A DNA stretch of 45,941 nt from Chitinophagaceae bacterium (lineage in GTDB: Bacteria > Bacteroidota > Bacteroidia > Chitinophagales > Chitinophagaceae): the NCBI GenBank assembly GCA_947375185.1, contig CANCEU010000021.1, forward strand, positions 1 through 45,941. Reading direction: 5' to 3'. Of this stretch, positions 18,514 through 26,885 are shown piece by piece (the first letter of the stretch is position 1; each line of letters opens with the position of its first letter). The translations under genes and the position numbers were made by a program. The notes beneath the pieces are model-generated. The model had not been told where the DNA came from, made no database searches, and worked only from the letters and a program-made list of their open reading frames with translations.

Positions 18514-19896
18514 ATGAAATATATCTTCAGTTCTTTTTTGATCTTAATTGCATTCTTAGTGAATGCACAAGCTGTACAGTATACCACTACTGCAGATGGT
18601 AAATTGAAATTTAAAGAGACTGCTTTAAAAACAAACCCTACTAATACAAATAAAACTGATTCTTCCGCAATTATTATTTTTAATGTTAACAAACAATATC
18701 AAAAAATTGAGGGTTTTGGATTTGCATTAACAGGAGGGTCTGCTAAATTAATTGATCAGCTACCTACTTCAAAAAAGAACCACATATTAAAGGAGATATT
18801 TGGAAAGGGTAAGGACAATTTAGGAGTAAGCTATATTCGTATAAGTATGGGGGCTTCTGATTTAGATGCGAACGTATTTAGTTATGATGATTTGCCATAT
18901 GGTCAAACAGATTCATTGTTAAAACAATTTAATTTATCAGAGGATACTTTACATTTAATTCCTATGCTGAAACAGGCAATTGTAATTAATCCTAAACTAA
19001 AAATTATTGCATCTCCTTGGTCACCTCCAATTTGGATGAAAACAAATGGGGCAAGTATGGGAGGACATTTAATAAAAAAATATTACGCTACTTATGCAAA
19101 TTACTTTATAAAATATATAAGGGCAATGAAGCAAAAGGGAATAAGGATTGATGCAATCACGATTCAAAATGAGCCGGAGCATGGAGGGAATAATCCAAGT
19201 TTATTAATGGATGCTAAAGAACAAAAGGAATTTGTATCAAATTATATTGGACCGCAATTTAAAGCTGCTCATTTAAATACAGAAGTGATTTTATATGACC
19301 ATAATGCAGACCATCCAAATTATCCAATTTCAATATTAAATGATGCAAAAGCGAAGTCATTTTCAAGTGGATCTGCATTTCATCTTTACTTAGGAAGTGA
19401 ATCTGCTTTATCAGAGGTTCATAAAGCGCATCCTGATAAAAAGATTTTATTTACTGAACAATGGACAGGAGCGAAAGGTGAATTTGGTGGTGATTTAATG
19501 TGGCATTTAGAGCATATTGTTATTGGTACAATAAACAACTGGGCCGCTGCAGTAATTGAATGGAATTTAGCCTCTGATGCTACTTTTAATCCTCATACCC
19601 CTGGTGGATGTACCGAATGCAAAGGGGCATTGACCATTCAAGGAGATTCGGTTTCAAGAAACGTTAGTTATTATATCATTGGGCAAGCTAGTAAATTTAT
19701 TTCAGCTGGTTCAATGCGTGTAGCATTACAATCAAATAATGCTGCGATAAAAACAACTGGTTTTGTATTGCAAAATGGTAAAAGAGCAACCTTACTTGTA
19801 AATACAGGATTGGCAACAAAACTAAAATTGATAGATGGTAAAAAACAAATTAATTTCGAAATGCCGGGTCAATCTGCATCAACCATTGTCTGGTAA
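18514..19896 (+). CDS. Glycoside hydrolase family 30 (glucosylceramidase-like beta-glycosidase)
   Basis: 460 residues with a signal peptide ending VNAQA, so it is exported, most likely periplasmic. The TIM barrel holds the clan A residues: acid/base Glu220 in TIQNEPEHG and nucleophile Glu315 in ILFTEQWTG. Other family marks are KIEGFGFALTGGSA near the start and IIASPWSPPIWMKTNGA. A C-terminal beta domain follows, as in human glucocerebrosidase relatives. Possible activities are beta-glucosidase, beta-1,6-glucanase or glucosylceramidase; the subfamily cannot be settled by reading. The operon order GMC-GH30-GH3 suggests that glycosides with terminal beta-linked glucose are opened in the periplasm. 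Confidence 0.9.
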   Translation: MKYIFSSFLILIAFLVNAQAVQYTTTADGKLKFKETALKTNPTNTNKTDSSAIIIFNVNKQYQKIEGFGFALTGGSAKLIDQLPTSKKNHILKEIFGKGKDNLGVSYIRISMGASDLDANVFSYDDLPYGQTDSLLKQFNLSEDTLHLIPMLKQAIVINPKLKIIASPWSPPIWMKTNGASMGGHLIKKYYATYANYFIKYIRAMKQKGIRIDAITIQNEPEHGGNNPSLLMDAKEQKEFVSNYIGPQFKAAHLNTEVILYDHNADHPNYPISILNDAKAKSFSSGSAFHLYLGSESALSEVHKAHPDKKILFTEQWTGAKGEFGGDLMWHLEHIVIGTINNWAAAVIEWNLASDATFNPHTPGGCTECKGALTIQGDSVSRNVSYYIIGQASKFISAGSMRVALQSNNAAIKTTGFVLQNGKRATLLVNTGLATKLKLIDGKKQINFEMPGQSASTIVW

Positions 19897-19920
19897 ACTA
19901 CTTAATATAAAAATGAAAAT

Positions 19921-22197
19921 ATGAAAAAACAGTTATTGTTAATCTTCGCAATTGGGTTAAGTGCGGTAGCATTAGCGCAAGCAAATAAAGAGGCTAAAAA
20001 ACATCTATTTGTTTCAAATTTGATGGCTAAAATGACACTGGAAGAAAAGCTTGGACAACTTAATTTGCCTGCATCAAGTGATTTTGTTACAGGTGCAGTG
20101 AGTAGTTCTGATATTGCTCAAAAAGTTAAAGATGGCAAAGTAGGTGGCGTATTTAATATCCGCTCTGTTACTAAAATAAAAGAGTTACAACAATTTGCGG
20201 TTAACAATACAAGATTGCATATACCATTGCTTTTTGGAATGGATGTAATTCATGGGTACAGAACCATATTCCCGATTCCATTAGGGATGTCTGCAACTTG
20301 GGATATGTCTTTGATTGAAAAATCAGCAAGAATCGCAGCTAGTGAAGCAAGTGCAGATGGAATTCAATGGACTTTTTCTCCAATGGTGGACTTAACAAGG
20401 GATCCAAGATGGGGAAGAGTTTCAGAAGGAAATGGGGAAGATGCATTTTTAAGTTCTGCTATTGCAAAAGCAATGGTTCATGGTTACCAAGGTGATGATT
20501 TATCTGCGCCAAATACAATCCTTTCTTGTGTTAAGCACTATGCATTATATGGTGCTGCTGAAGGGGGTAGAGATTATAATACGACTGATATGAGTAGAGT
20601 GAGAATGTACAATGAGTATTTCCCTCCCTATAAAGCAGCGGTAGATGCTGGTGTTGCATCCGTAATGGTTTCTTTTAATGAGATTGATGGTGTGCCTGCT
20701 TCGGGTAACAAATGGTTGGTAGACGATGTATTAAGAAAACAATGGAAATTTGGAGGTTTTGTTGTTTCTGATTATACTGGAATTCCTGAAATGACCAATC
20801 ATGGCATGGGCGATTTTCAAACTGTAAATGCATTGTCCTTAAATGCAGGTGTGGATATGGATATGGTGGGAGAAGGGTTTTTGACCACATTGAAAAAATC
20901 AATGGCGGAGGGTAAGGTAACACTTGTACAAATTAATAAAGCATGTGAAAGAATTTTACTTTCTAAATACGATTTAGGATTGTTTGATGATCCATATAGA
21001 TATTGTAATGAGCAAAGATCAGCAACCGAAGTTTTCACAAGTGCTAACCGCGCGGAAGCAAGAAAAATTGCGGCTCAAAGTTTTGTATTATTAAAAAACA
21101 ACAATGTATTACCAATCGCCGCAGGTAAAACAATTGCTTTAGTTGGCCCATTAGCGAATGCAAAAGAAAATATGACTGGTACCTGGAGTGTAGGTGCTGA
21201 TAATACAAAGTCAGTTACATTATTGAAAGGGTTAACTGATGCAGTAGGATCCAATGGTAAAGTATTATATGCAAAAGGATCCAATTTAGAAGATGATGCT
21301 GAGATGCAAAATCGTCAAACTATGTTTGGAAAAGATATTACTAGAGATAACCGAAGTGCAGATGAGTTAATTAAAGAAGCCTTAGCAGTAAGTGCAAATG
21401 CTGATGTAATTGTAGCTGCAATAGGGGAAGGTGCAGAGAGTAGTGGCGAGAGTGCATCTAAATCAATTATTGATATACCTGAAGCGCAAAAGCGTTTATT
21501 AAAAGCATTAGTTGCAACTGGCAAGCCAGTTGCCTTGGTTTTATTTAATGGTCGTCCTTTAACTTTGAATTGGGAAAAAGAAAATGTACCTGCAATTTTA
21601 GATGTTTGGTTTGCAGGATCTGAAGCAGGAGATGCCATTGCAGATGCTTTATTGGGTAAAGTAAACCCTTCAGGTAAATTAAGTATGAGTTTTCCTCAAA
21701 GTGTGGGACAAATCCCGCTGTATTATAATCATAAAAATACAGGTCGTCCATTAACTGGAAAATGGTTTTCAAAATTTCAATCTAACTATATTGATGTAAG
21801 CAATGAGCCTTTGTATCCATTTGGATATGGCTTAAGTTATACGAAATTCGAATACGGTGATTTACAATTATCATCAAAACAATTAAAAGGAAATCAAAAA
21901 TTAACAGTAACTGTAAATGTTAAAAATGCCGGAGCTGTATCCGGCAAGGAAGTAGTGCAATTGTATATTCGTGATATGGTTGGTAGTATCACTAGACCTG
22001 TACAAGAGTTAAAAGGGTTTAATAAAATTGAATTAGCTGCCGGAGAAAGTAAAAATGTAAGTTTCGAAATCACTCCCGAATTATTGAAATTCTATAATAG
22101 TAATTTAAAGTACGATTGGGAGGCAGGTGAATTTGAAATTATGGTTGGCGCTAATTCCAAAGAAGTAAAATCAGTAAAAATAACTTGGAGTAAGTAA
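19921..22197 (+). CDS. bglX: Glycoside hydrolase family 3 beta-glucosidase (BglX-like)
   Basis: 758 residues, with a signal peptide ending ALAQA. N-terminal (beta/alpha)8 domain: MTLEEKLGQLN, IPLLFGMDVIHGYRTIFPIPLG, SPMVDLTRDPRWGRVSEGNGED, and nucleophile Asp284 in GGFVVSDYTG. The second domain has GEGAESSGESASKS with the likely acid/base Glu506 or Glu510. A C-terminal fibronectin-III-like domain (VKNAGAVSGKEVVQLYI) completes the BglX layout, and the length is right for the family. It releases glucose from the non-reducing end of beta-glucosides in the periplasm. Last gene of the operon, 24 bases after GH30. Confidence 0.94.
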   Translation: MKKQLLLIFAIGLSAVALAQANKEAKKHLFVSNLMAKMTLEEKLGQLNLPASSDFVTGAVSSSDIAQKVKDGKVGGVFNIRSVTKIKELQQFAVNNTRLHIPLLFGMDVIHGYRTIFPIPLGMSATWDMSLIEKSARIAASEASADGIQWTFSPMVDLTRDPRWGRVSEGNGEDAFLSSAIAKAMVHGYQGDDLSAPNTILSCVKHYALYGAAEGGRDYNTTDMSRVRMYNEYFPPYKAAVDAGVASVMVSFNEIDGVPASGNKWLVDDVLRKQWKFGGFVVSDYTGIPEMTNHGMGDFQTVNALSLNAGVDMDMVGEGFLTTLKKSMAEGKVTLVQINKACERILLSKYDLGLFDDPYRYCNEQRSATEVFTSANRAEARKIAAQSFVLLKNNNVLPIAAGKTIALVGPLANAKENMTGTWSVGADNTKSVTLLKGLTDAVGSNGKVLYAKGSNLEDDAEMQNRQTMFGKDITRDNRSADELIKEALAVSANADVIVAAIGEGAESSGESASKSIIDIPEAQKRLLKALVATGKPVALVLFNGRPLTLNWEKENVPAILDVWFAGSEAGDAIADALLGKVNPSGKLSMSFPQSVGQIPLYYNHKNTGRPLTGKWFSKFQSNYIDVSNEPLYPFGYGLSYTKFEYGDLQLSSKQLKGNQKLTVTVNVKNAGAVSGKEVVQLYIRDMVGSITRPVQELKGFNKIELAAGESKNVSFEITPELLKFYNSNLKYDWEAGEFEIMVGANSKEVKSVKITWSK

Positions 22198-22202
22198 GTG
22201 AA

Positions 22203-22230
22203 TCAAATAAATATTTTAATATTTATTTGA
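22203..22230 (+). terminator. AT-rich hairpin after bglX
   Basis: A perfect 12-bp stem TCAAATAAATAT / ATATTTATTTGA with loop TTTA begins 5 bases after the bglX stop. It lacks GC pairs and a long T run, so termination may be weak. Confidence 0.45.
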
Positions 22231-22249
22231 AAAAATCATAAAAGGCTAA

Positions 22250-22288
22250 GTAAGGATTAAAATAAATTTATAAAATTTTAATCCTTAC
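22250..22288. terminator. 14-bp hairpin between bglX and the NUDIX regulator
   Basis: GTAAGGATTAAAAT pairs perfectly with ATTTTAATCCTTAC (22275-22288), with an 11-base AT loop. It sits 4 bases after the stop of the minus-strand NUDIX gene and probably ends transcripts from both sides. Confidence 0.5.
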
Positions 22289-22292
22289 AAGC

Positions 22293-23078
22293 TTACCAAC
22301 TACCATACAAGCCCTCTTTCAGTGCCTTTTGATATTTCTTATCATTAAAAGTGTACAGGAAGGGGGCTTTGTGTGCACCACCTTTTCTGGTTTCAGATAA
22401 TTTGTTTAAAATGCCAAATCCAATCATCTTGCGCTGAAAATTACGTCGATCTAATTTTTGATCTAAAATAGTTTCGTATAATTTTTGTAATTCTGGCATA
22501 GTGAATTTCTTTGGCAATAAATTTCGTCCAATTGGTAAATAGGCAAGTTGTGTCCTTAATGATTCTAAAGCTTTTAAAACAATAGCTTCATGGTCCATCA
22601 TTAAATTACTAAGCTTATTAATGTCAATCCATTCAGCGCCTTCATCTGAATTGGCATCATTAATATCCACTTCAGTAAAATCGATTAATGCATAAAATCC
22701 AATGGTTACGAAACGTTGTAAAAGCCAATTGTCTTTAGGGATTTTAATTCCGTATTCTAAATATCTATTTTGATGTATGGTAGCATCGGATCTATTGGGG
22801 TCACCAAAAGCATTAAACTGTTGTAAGAATATATTTTCAACACCTGTACGTTCTTGTAGTACTCGGTAGGCAGCTTTATCGATAGTTTCATCTTTGTAAA
22901 TAAAACCACCTGGCAAAGCCCATTTATTAGATTGTTTAACTTTTAATAAAAGTACTTTCAAAACATTTTCATGAAACCCAAAAATGGTACAATCCACTGA
23001 AATGCCAGGCTGATAAATTTTATCACCCTTCTGTAAGGTTGTTTTAAGATTAGTTGGTATTGCCCGCTTTTTAGCCAT
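22293..23078 (-). CDS. NUDIX-domain transcriptional regulator (NrtR/AraR-like) with winged helix
   Basis: 261 residues from the ATG at 23078 (MAKKRAIPTN). An ATG at 23135 would add 19 residues, but it lies inside the operator palindrome, and a -7-like TACCTTTA ends only 6 bases before 23078. Residues of about 25-165 form a NUDIX fold (VDCTIFGFHENVLKVLLLKV, KWALPGGF). The Nudix box is degenerate: G-x5-E-x7-R is present, but the catalytic REUxEE reads RVLQER, so hydrolysis is doubtful and ligand sensing likely. The C terminus (FTMPELQKLYETILDQKLDRRNFQRK, then KLSETRKGGAHKAPFLY) is the winged helix of NrtR. In Bacteroidota this family includes the arabinose regulator AraR. Position within the sugar locus suggests it controls these genes. 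Confidence 0.85.
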   Translation of the reverse strand: MAKKRAIPTNLKTTLQKGDKIYQPGISVDCTIFGFHENVLKVLLLKVKQSNKWALPGGFIYKDETIDKAAYRVLQERTGVENIFLQQFNAFGDPNRSDATIHQNRYLEYGIKIPKDNWLLQRFVTIGFYALIDFTEVDINDANSDEGAEWIDINKLSNLMMDHEAIVLKALESLRTQLAYLPIGRNLLPKKFTMPELQKLYETILDQKLDRRNFQRKMIGFGILNKLSETRKGGAHKAPFLYTFNDKKYQKALKEGLYGSW

Positions 23079-23126
23079 AGTTGATAAAGGTAAAAATATT
23101 TGTGAAACTCTACTAAATTTTTTAAA

Positions 23127-23145
23127 TTGTGTCATAACAACACAA
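23127..23145. promoter_or_regulatory. Operator candidate 3: TTGTGTCATAACAACACAA
   Basis: Palindrome TTGTGT-N7-ACACAA between the divergent NUDIX regulator and TIM-barrel genes. It shares the GTGT-N7-ACAC core with the sites before susC and the MFS gene. It is placed so that one bound regulator could control both genes, including its own. Confidence 0.6.
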
Positions 23146-23178
23146 TGATTGCTCCTATTAAATTTAAACCATGCTATT

Positions 23179-24111
23179 ATGAATGCCAGAAGAAAATTTT
23201 TACAACAAGCTGCAACGCTAACTATAGGAGGGACTTTCTTAAGTAAAATAGGTTTGGCTGATAGCTTTATGGCTGCAGCAAATTTACCAAAGCCGGGTAT
23301 TCAATTATTTACGCTTTTTAACGAAATGGATATAGATACAGTAGGGACACTTCAAAAAGTGGCAGCTGCTGGATATAAAAATATTGAGTCCGCATTTAGT
23401 AAGCAACAAGGTTTTTATGGAAAAAAACCAAAGGAGTTTAAGGCGTTGTTGAATGATATGGGAATGGAGTGGCGTTCCCATCATGTAATTGGAGCTCCGT
23501 TTAAATTACCTCCCAATACAAAATTGCCTAATGGTCCAGATGGTAAACCAATGACGATTCCTGTAATGAAAAACTTGCAAGATAATAGTCAAGAATTGAT
23601 TGATTTGGCAGCAGAGGCAGGAATCCCATATATAGTTTGTGCGAATATTAATATTGAAACAGGTGATAATATAAAGCACTCTGCCGAAACTTTACACCGT
23701 GCAGGAGAACAAGCTAAAAAAGCAGGTATTCAATTAGCATACCATAATCATGCAACAGAATTTGACAAAACGGATGGTATAGTTTCTTATGATTATTTCA
23801 CATCGCAAATTCCTGCAGATTTAATGAAATTTGAATTGGACTTAGGATGGGTATTTAAAGCTGGAAAAGATCCAGTAGAAATATTTAAAAACCAAAAAGG
23901 ACGCTTCCCATTATTACATGTTAAAGACATGACAGCAACAGGGGAGATTGTTCCTTTTGGAGAAGGGGTTTATGATTTTAAAGATACTTTTAAAAATACA
24001 GATATTGCAGGGATGAAATATTTTTTCTTAGAGCAGGATTTTCCTAAAAAACCTTTTGATAATATTGTCACTGCGGTAACCAATTTCAATAAGTTTAAGA
24101 AAGGATTGTAA
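23179..24111 (+). CDS. Tat-exported sugar phosphate isomerase/epimerase-like TIM-barrel protein
   Basis: 310 residues from the ATG at 23179; the longer frame to 23149 starts with TTG and is not supported. The N terminus MNARRKFLQQAATLTIGGTF carries a twin-arginine signal (RRKFL), so the folded protein is probably exported to the periplasm. The body is an AP-endonuclease-2/xylose-isomerase-like TIM barrel: GIQLFTLF, AAGYKNIESAF, QLAYHNHATEF, FELDLGWVFKAGKDP, HVKDM and FFLEQDFP. These contain the Glu/His/Asp residues that usually bind a divalent metal. Relatives occur in clusters with GMC and Gfo/Idh dehydrogenases and act on keto-sugars or glycosides. The exact substrate is unknown. Confidence 0.87.
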   Translation: MNARRKFLQQAATLTIGGTFLSKIGLADSFMAAANLPKPGIQLFTLFNEMDIDTVGTLQKVAAAGYKNIESAFSKQQGFYGKKPKEFKALLNDMGMEWRSHHVIGAPFKLPPNTKLPNGPDGKPMTIPVMKNLQDNSQELIDLAAEAGIPYIVCANINIETGDNIKHSAETLHRAGEQAKKAGIQLAYHNHATEFDKTDGIVSYDYFTSQIPADLMKFELDLGWVFKAGKDPVEIFKNQKGRFPLLHVKDMTATGEIVPFGEGVYDFKDTFKNTDIAGMKYFFLEQDFPKKPFDNIVTAVTNFNKFKKGL

Positions 24112-24152
24112 GCGTATAAAAAAGCTTTTACGCTATTAAGGTAAAAGTAAAT

Positions 24153-24183
24153 CGGCGCCCTCCTTTATGGGGGGGGGGCGCCG
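24153..24183. repeat. GC-rich hairpin with a run of ten G
   Basis: CGGCGCCC (24153-24160) pairs with GGGCGCCG (24176-24183). Ten consecutive G occupy 24169-24178. It lies between convergent genes in otherwise AT-rich DNA and has no T tract on either strand. The homopolymer could slip in replication or be a sequencing artefact. Confidence 0.6.
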
Positions 24184-24201
24184 AAAAATTCAAAAGAAGA
24201 A

Positions 24202-24215
24202 TTCGCGAAAGCGAA
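24202..24215. other. Small hairpin with a GAAA tetraloop
   Basis: TTCGC-GAAA-GCGAA: a 5-bp stem closed by a GNRA-type loop, between the GC-rich hairpin and the next terminator. No function is known; it may be part of a structured 3' UTR. Confidence 0.3.
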
Positions 24216-24234
24216 AGAAGTATAGAATTGTTTT

Positions 24235-24258
24235 AGCCCTTAAATTTAAATAAGGGCT
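24235..24258. terminator. Terminator between the TIM-barrel and Gfo/Idh genes
   Basis: Stem AGCCCTTA / TAAGGGCT with loop AATTTAAA; a T-rich stretch follows on the plus strand. It is 6 bases from the minus-strand stop at 24265 and may serve both convergent genes. Confidence 0.6.
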
Positions 24259-24264
24259 TATTTA

Positions 24265-25455
24265 TTAGTTAATTATCTGCTCTGTAATTTTTCCTGTAGA
24301 CTTATGTTTCAGGATTAATTTCTTAGCACCATAATGCGTCATTTCTTCTTTTACTAAATAATGATCTGCATCGTATTCAACTAGATGACTTTCTTTAGTT
24401 AAGCCTTCTTGACCTCTCCAAATATCTAATTTCACAGGTTCCCATAATTTAGATTTAGCTGAGCGGTATGCTGCATCTAAAATACAATTCACCACATAAC
24501 CATCATAGAAAGTTTCTTTTGGTGCTTCCTCTTTTTCCATAGAATTAAACATATCCATGAACATATGGTTGTAACCCAATTCATTTAATTCATCACCTAC
24601 AGGGAATAACCATCCACGATCACTCTCAGCTTTTTCGGCAATATAGTCTCCACCTTTACCTGTTGTGAACATTTCAAATCCGGTGCGTAGGAAACTATTA
24701 ATCCAAATGGTACCTTCAGTTCCCATTACTTCATCTCTCAAATCAAGACCACCTCTAAATGTCCAGCTAACTTCAAATTGACCAATAGCACCATTTTCAT
24801 ATTTTACTAATCCAATGGCATGATCTTCGGCATCAATCGGTTTAACCTGTGTATCTGCCCAACACATTACTTCGACTGGCTTAATATCTTTTCCAATATA
24901 GCTTCTTGAAATTTCGACACAATGGCATCCAAGATCTAAAATACAACCACCCCCCGCTTGCTCAATATCCCAAAACCAATCACTATGAGGGCCAGGGTGT
25001 GTTTCACGAGACTTTGCCCATAAAATACGCCCAACAGCGCCTTCTTTAACGCTTTGGTTGGCTTTAATAAACTTTGGAGTATAAACTAAGTCTTCTAAGT
25101 AACCGTTAAAAATACCGGCCTCTTCTACAGCAATTAGCATTCTTTTAGCTTCTTCACCATTACGGCCTAAAGGCTTAGTGGTCATCACTGCTTTTTTGTG
25201 TTTACAGCAAAGCATGACTGCTATTTCATGAATATTATTTGGTAGCGATATACATACCACATCTACATCGGGGTGGGCAATGGCTTCTTCCATATTAGTG
25301 GTCCAGTGAGCACAATTATAATCTGCAGCAAATTTTACAGCCGATTCTTCACGGCGTGCATAAATACTTACTACTTTATCTTTACTTCGGTATCCCTGCA
25401 GTGCATCGGCATAAAAACGGCCAATGAATCCTGCTCCTAACATTGCAATACGCAT
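24265..25455 (-). CDS. Gfo/Idh/MocA-family NAD(P)-dependent oxidoreductase
   Basis: 396 residues, no signal peptide, so cytoplasmic. The N terminus MRIAMLGAGFIGRFYADAL is the Rossmann dinucleotide motif. The family's EKP motif appears as TTKPLGRN, and ILDLGCHCVEISRSYIG and WADTQVKPIDAEDHAIGLV belong to the C-terminal substrate domain. Members oxidise or reduce sugars, inositols or keto-sugars. In the 3-keto-glycoside route of Bacteroidota such an enzyme interconverts sugars and 3-keto-sugars, which fits the neighbouring TIM-barrel and GMC genes; this link is inference. It lies downstream of the MFS gene on the same strand but is parted from it by a terminator-like hairpin. Confidence 0.88.
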   Translation of the reverse strand: MRIAMLGAGFIGRFYADALQGYRSKDKVVSIYARREESAVKFAADYNCAHWTTNMEEAIAHPDVDVVCISLPNNIHEIAVMLCCKHKKAVMTTKPLGRNGEEAKRMLIAVEEAGIFNGYLEDLVYTPKFIKANQSVKEGAVGRILWAKSRETHPGPHSDWFWDIEQAGGGCILDLGCHCVEISRSYIGKDIKPVEVMCWADTQVKPIDAEDHAIGLVKYENGAIGQFEVSWTFRGGLDLRDEVMGTEGTIWINSFLRTGFEMFTTGKGGDYIAEKAESDRGWLFPVGDELNELGYNHMFMDMFNSMEKEEAPKETFYDGYVVNCILDAAYRSAKSKLWEPVKLDIWRGQEGLTKESHLVEYDADHYLVKEEMTHYGAKKLILKHKSTGKITEQIIN

Positions 25456-25498
25456 CTGAATTTATTTTTTGAATTTGTAATAAAAATGAAATGAATTA

Positions 25499-25530
25499 AA
25501 AAGCCTATCCCAAAAGAGATAGGCTTTGAA
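25499..25530 (-). terminator. Terminator of the MFS gene
   Basis: On the minus strand AAAGCCTATC pairs with GATAGGCTTT across an 8-base loop, followed by a short T tract. Some read-through into the Gfo/Idh gene is possible, since no clear promoter is seen before it. Confidence 0.75.
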
Positions 25531-25540
25531 AAATATATTA

Positions 25541-26734
25541 TTAAGCAGCTGCTACTTCTGCTTTCTTTTCTTTAAATCCAAAAATGAAAGCAATTAATAC
25601 TGCTCCTGCAATTGCAGCAGGTGTCAACCAAATATTAGTCCACTCGTGACCAGTAGCAGTTTTATGTTGGTCAACCACAAAGCCACTGTACCAAGTACCA
25701 ATGAACATGCCCACACCATATGTTGCGAAAGTGAATAAACCTTGTGCAGCATTCTTTATAGATTCACCCGCTTTTTTCTCAGTATACATATAACCAGTTA
25801 CAAAGAAAAAGTCATAACATACACCATGTAAAATAATACCAGCATATAACATCCAGCTAGCATCCATAGTACCGTATGCAAAGCAGATATAACGTAAAAC
25901 CCATGCACTCATTCCTAAAATCAACATTTTTTTAACGCCAATTTTATTAAACATAAATGGAATTGCTAAAATAAATAAAGCTTCAGACATTTGACCCATT
26001 GTCATTTTACCTGCAGCGTTTTCTAAGCCAACTTCATTTAAGAATGGGTTAGCAAAACCATAATAGAATGAAAGTGGAATACAAATTAAAATAGCAGCGA
26101 TGAAAAATATCAAATAAGATTTTTCCTTTAACAAAACAAATGCGTCTTTCCCTAAAATACTTGCAGCAGAAGTTTGTGTGCCAGCTCCTTTTGGTGGTGT
26201 GTTTGGTAAGATGAAGCTAATAACACCTAAAACCGCAGAGATACCTGCAGCAACATGAAATGTTCCAGCTGTTTTTTCGATACCTAATTTTGCAATGATT
26301 AATCCTGCAACAATCCAGCCTAATGTGCCAAATACACGAATCCATGGGAATTGTTTTCCCGGATCAGTCATTTGTGCAAAAGCAACGCTATTGCTTAATG
26401 CAATAGTTGGCATATATAATAAAGAGTACACTAAAATTACCCAGTAAAAACTACTATTGTCTACTTTGGTTGCATAAAATAATAAAGCTGCGCCAACTAA
26501 GTGTAAAACACCCATAATTTTTTGAGCAGCAAAAAACTTATCGGCAATCATGCCTACAAAGAACGGAGAGATAATAGTAGCGATGGCGCCTGCACTATAT
26601 GCAGCTCCAACATCAACGCCCGAAGATTTTAATACTTCGCCCATATAAGTTCCCATTGTTACGTACCAAGCACCCCAAATATAATATTGGAGGAACATCA
26701 TTAATGATAATAGAATACCTGTTTTTAATTTCAT
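25541..26734 (-). CDS. MFS permease, nucleoside:H+ symporter-type (NupG-like) family
   Basis: 397 residues with about 12 hydrophobic segments. The opening LLSLMMFLQYYIWGAWYVTMGTYMG and the later GAAYSAGAIATIISPFFVGMIADKFF are characteristic of the Nuc_H_symport family. A FFFVTGYMYTEKKAGE segment also agrees. In Bacteroidota, members beside Gfo/Idh and TIM-barrel genes are usually thought to import sugars or sugar derivatives rather than nucleosides. Here it would carry the product of the periplasmic glycosidases into the cytoplasm (inference). A GTGT-N7-ACAC palindrome lies 135 bases upstream. Confidence 0.85.
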   Translation of the reverse strand: MKLKTGILLSLMMFLQYYIWGAWYVTMGTYMGEVLKSSGVDVGAAYSAGAIATIISPFFVGMIADKFFAAQKIMGVLHLVGAALLFYATKVDNSSFYWVILVYSLLYMPTIALSNSVAFAQMTDPGKQFPWIRVFGTLGWIVAGLIIAKLGIEKTAGTFHVAAGISAVLGVISFILPNTPPKGAGTQTSAASILGKDAFVLLKEKSYLIFFIAAILICIPLSFYYGFANPFLNEVGLENAAGKMTMGQMSEALFILAIPFMFNKIGVKKMLILGMSAWVLRYICFAYGTMDASWMLYAGIILHGVCYDFFFVTGYMYTEKKAGESIKNAAQGLFTFATYGVGMFIGTWYSGFVVDQHKTATGHEWTNIWLTPAAIAGAVLIAFIFGFKEKKAEVAAA

Positions 26735-26868
26735 AAGTGTGTGGTTTTTAAGCCAGCGTTACCGCATAGCAATCGTTTATAAATCGTTAGTGTTAGTTTT
26801 TAGCGAATTCAATATACAAAGAAATCCTTAAAAAAGTAGGCTAAAATGGCCCATTTTTATCTACTATA

Positions 26869-26885
26869 TGTGTTTATAAGACACA
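26869..26885. promoter_or_regulatory. Operator candidate 4: TGTGTTTATAAGACACA
   Basis: Palindrome TGTGT-N7-ACACA upstream of the MFS gene and directly next to the T tract of the metZ terminator. It has the same core as the sites before susC and the NUDIX regulator. The only downstream gene it could serve is the MFS permease on the minus strand. Confidence 0.6.
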
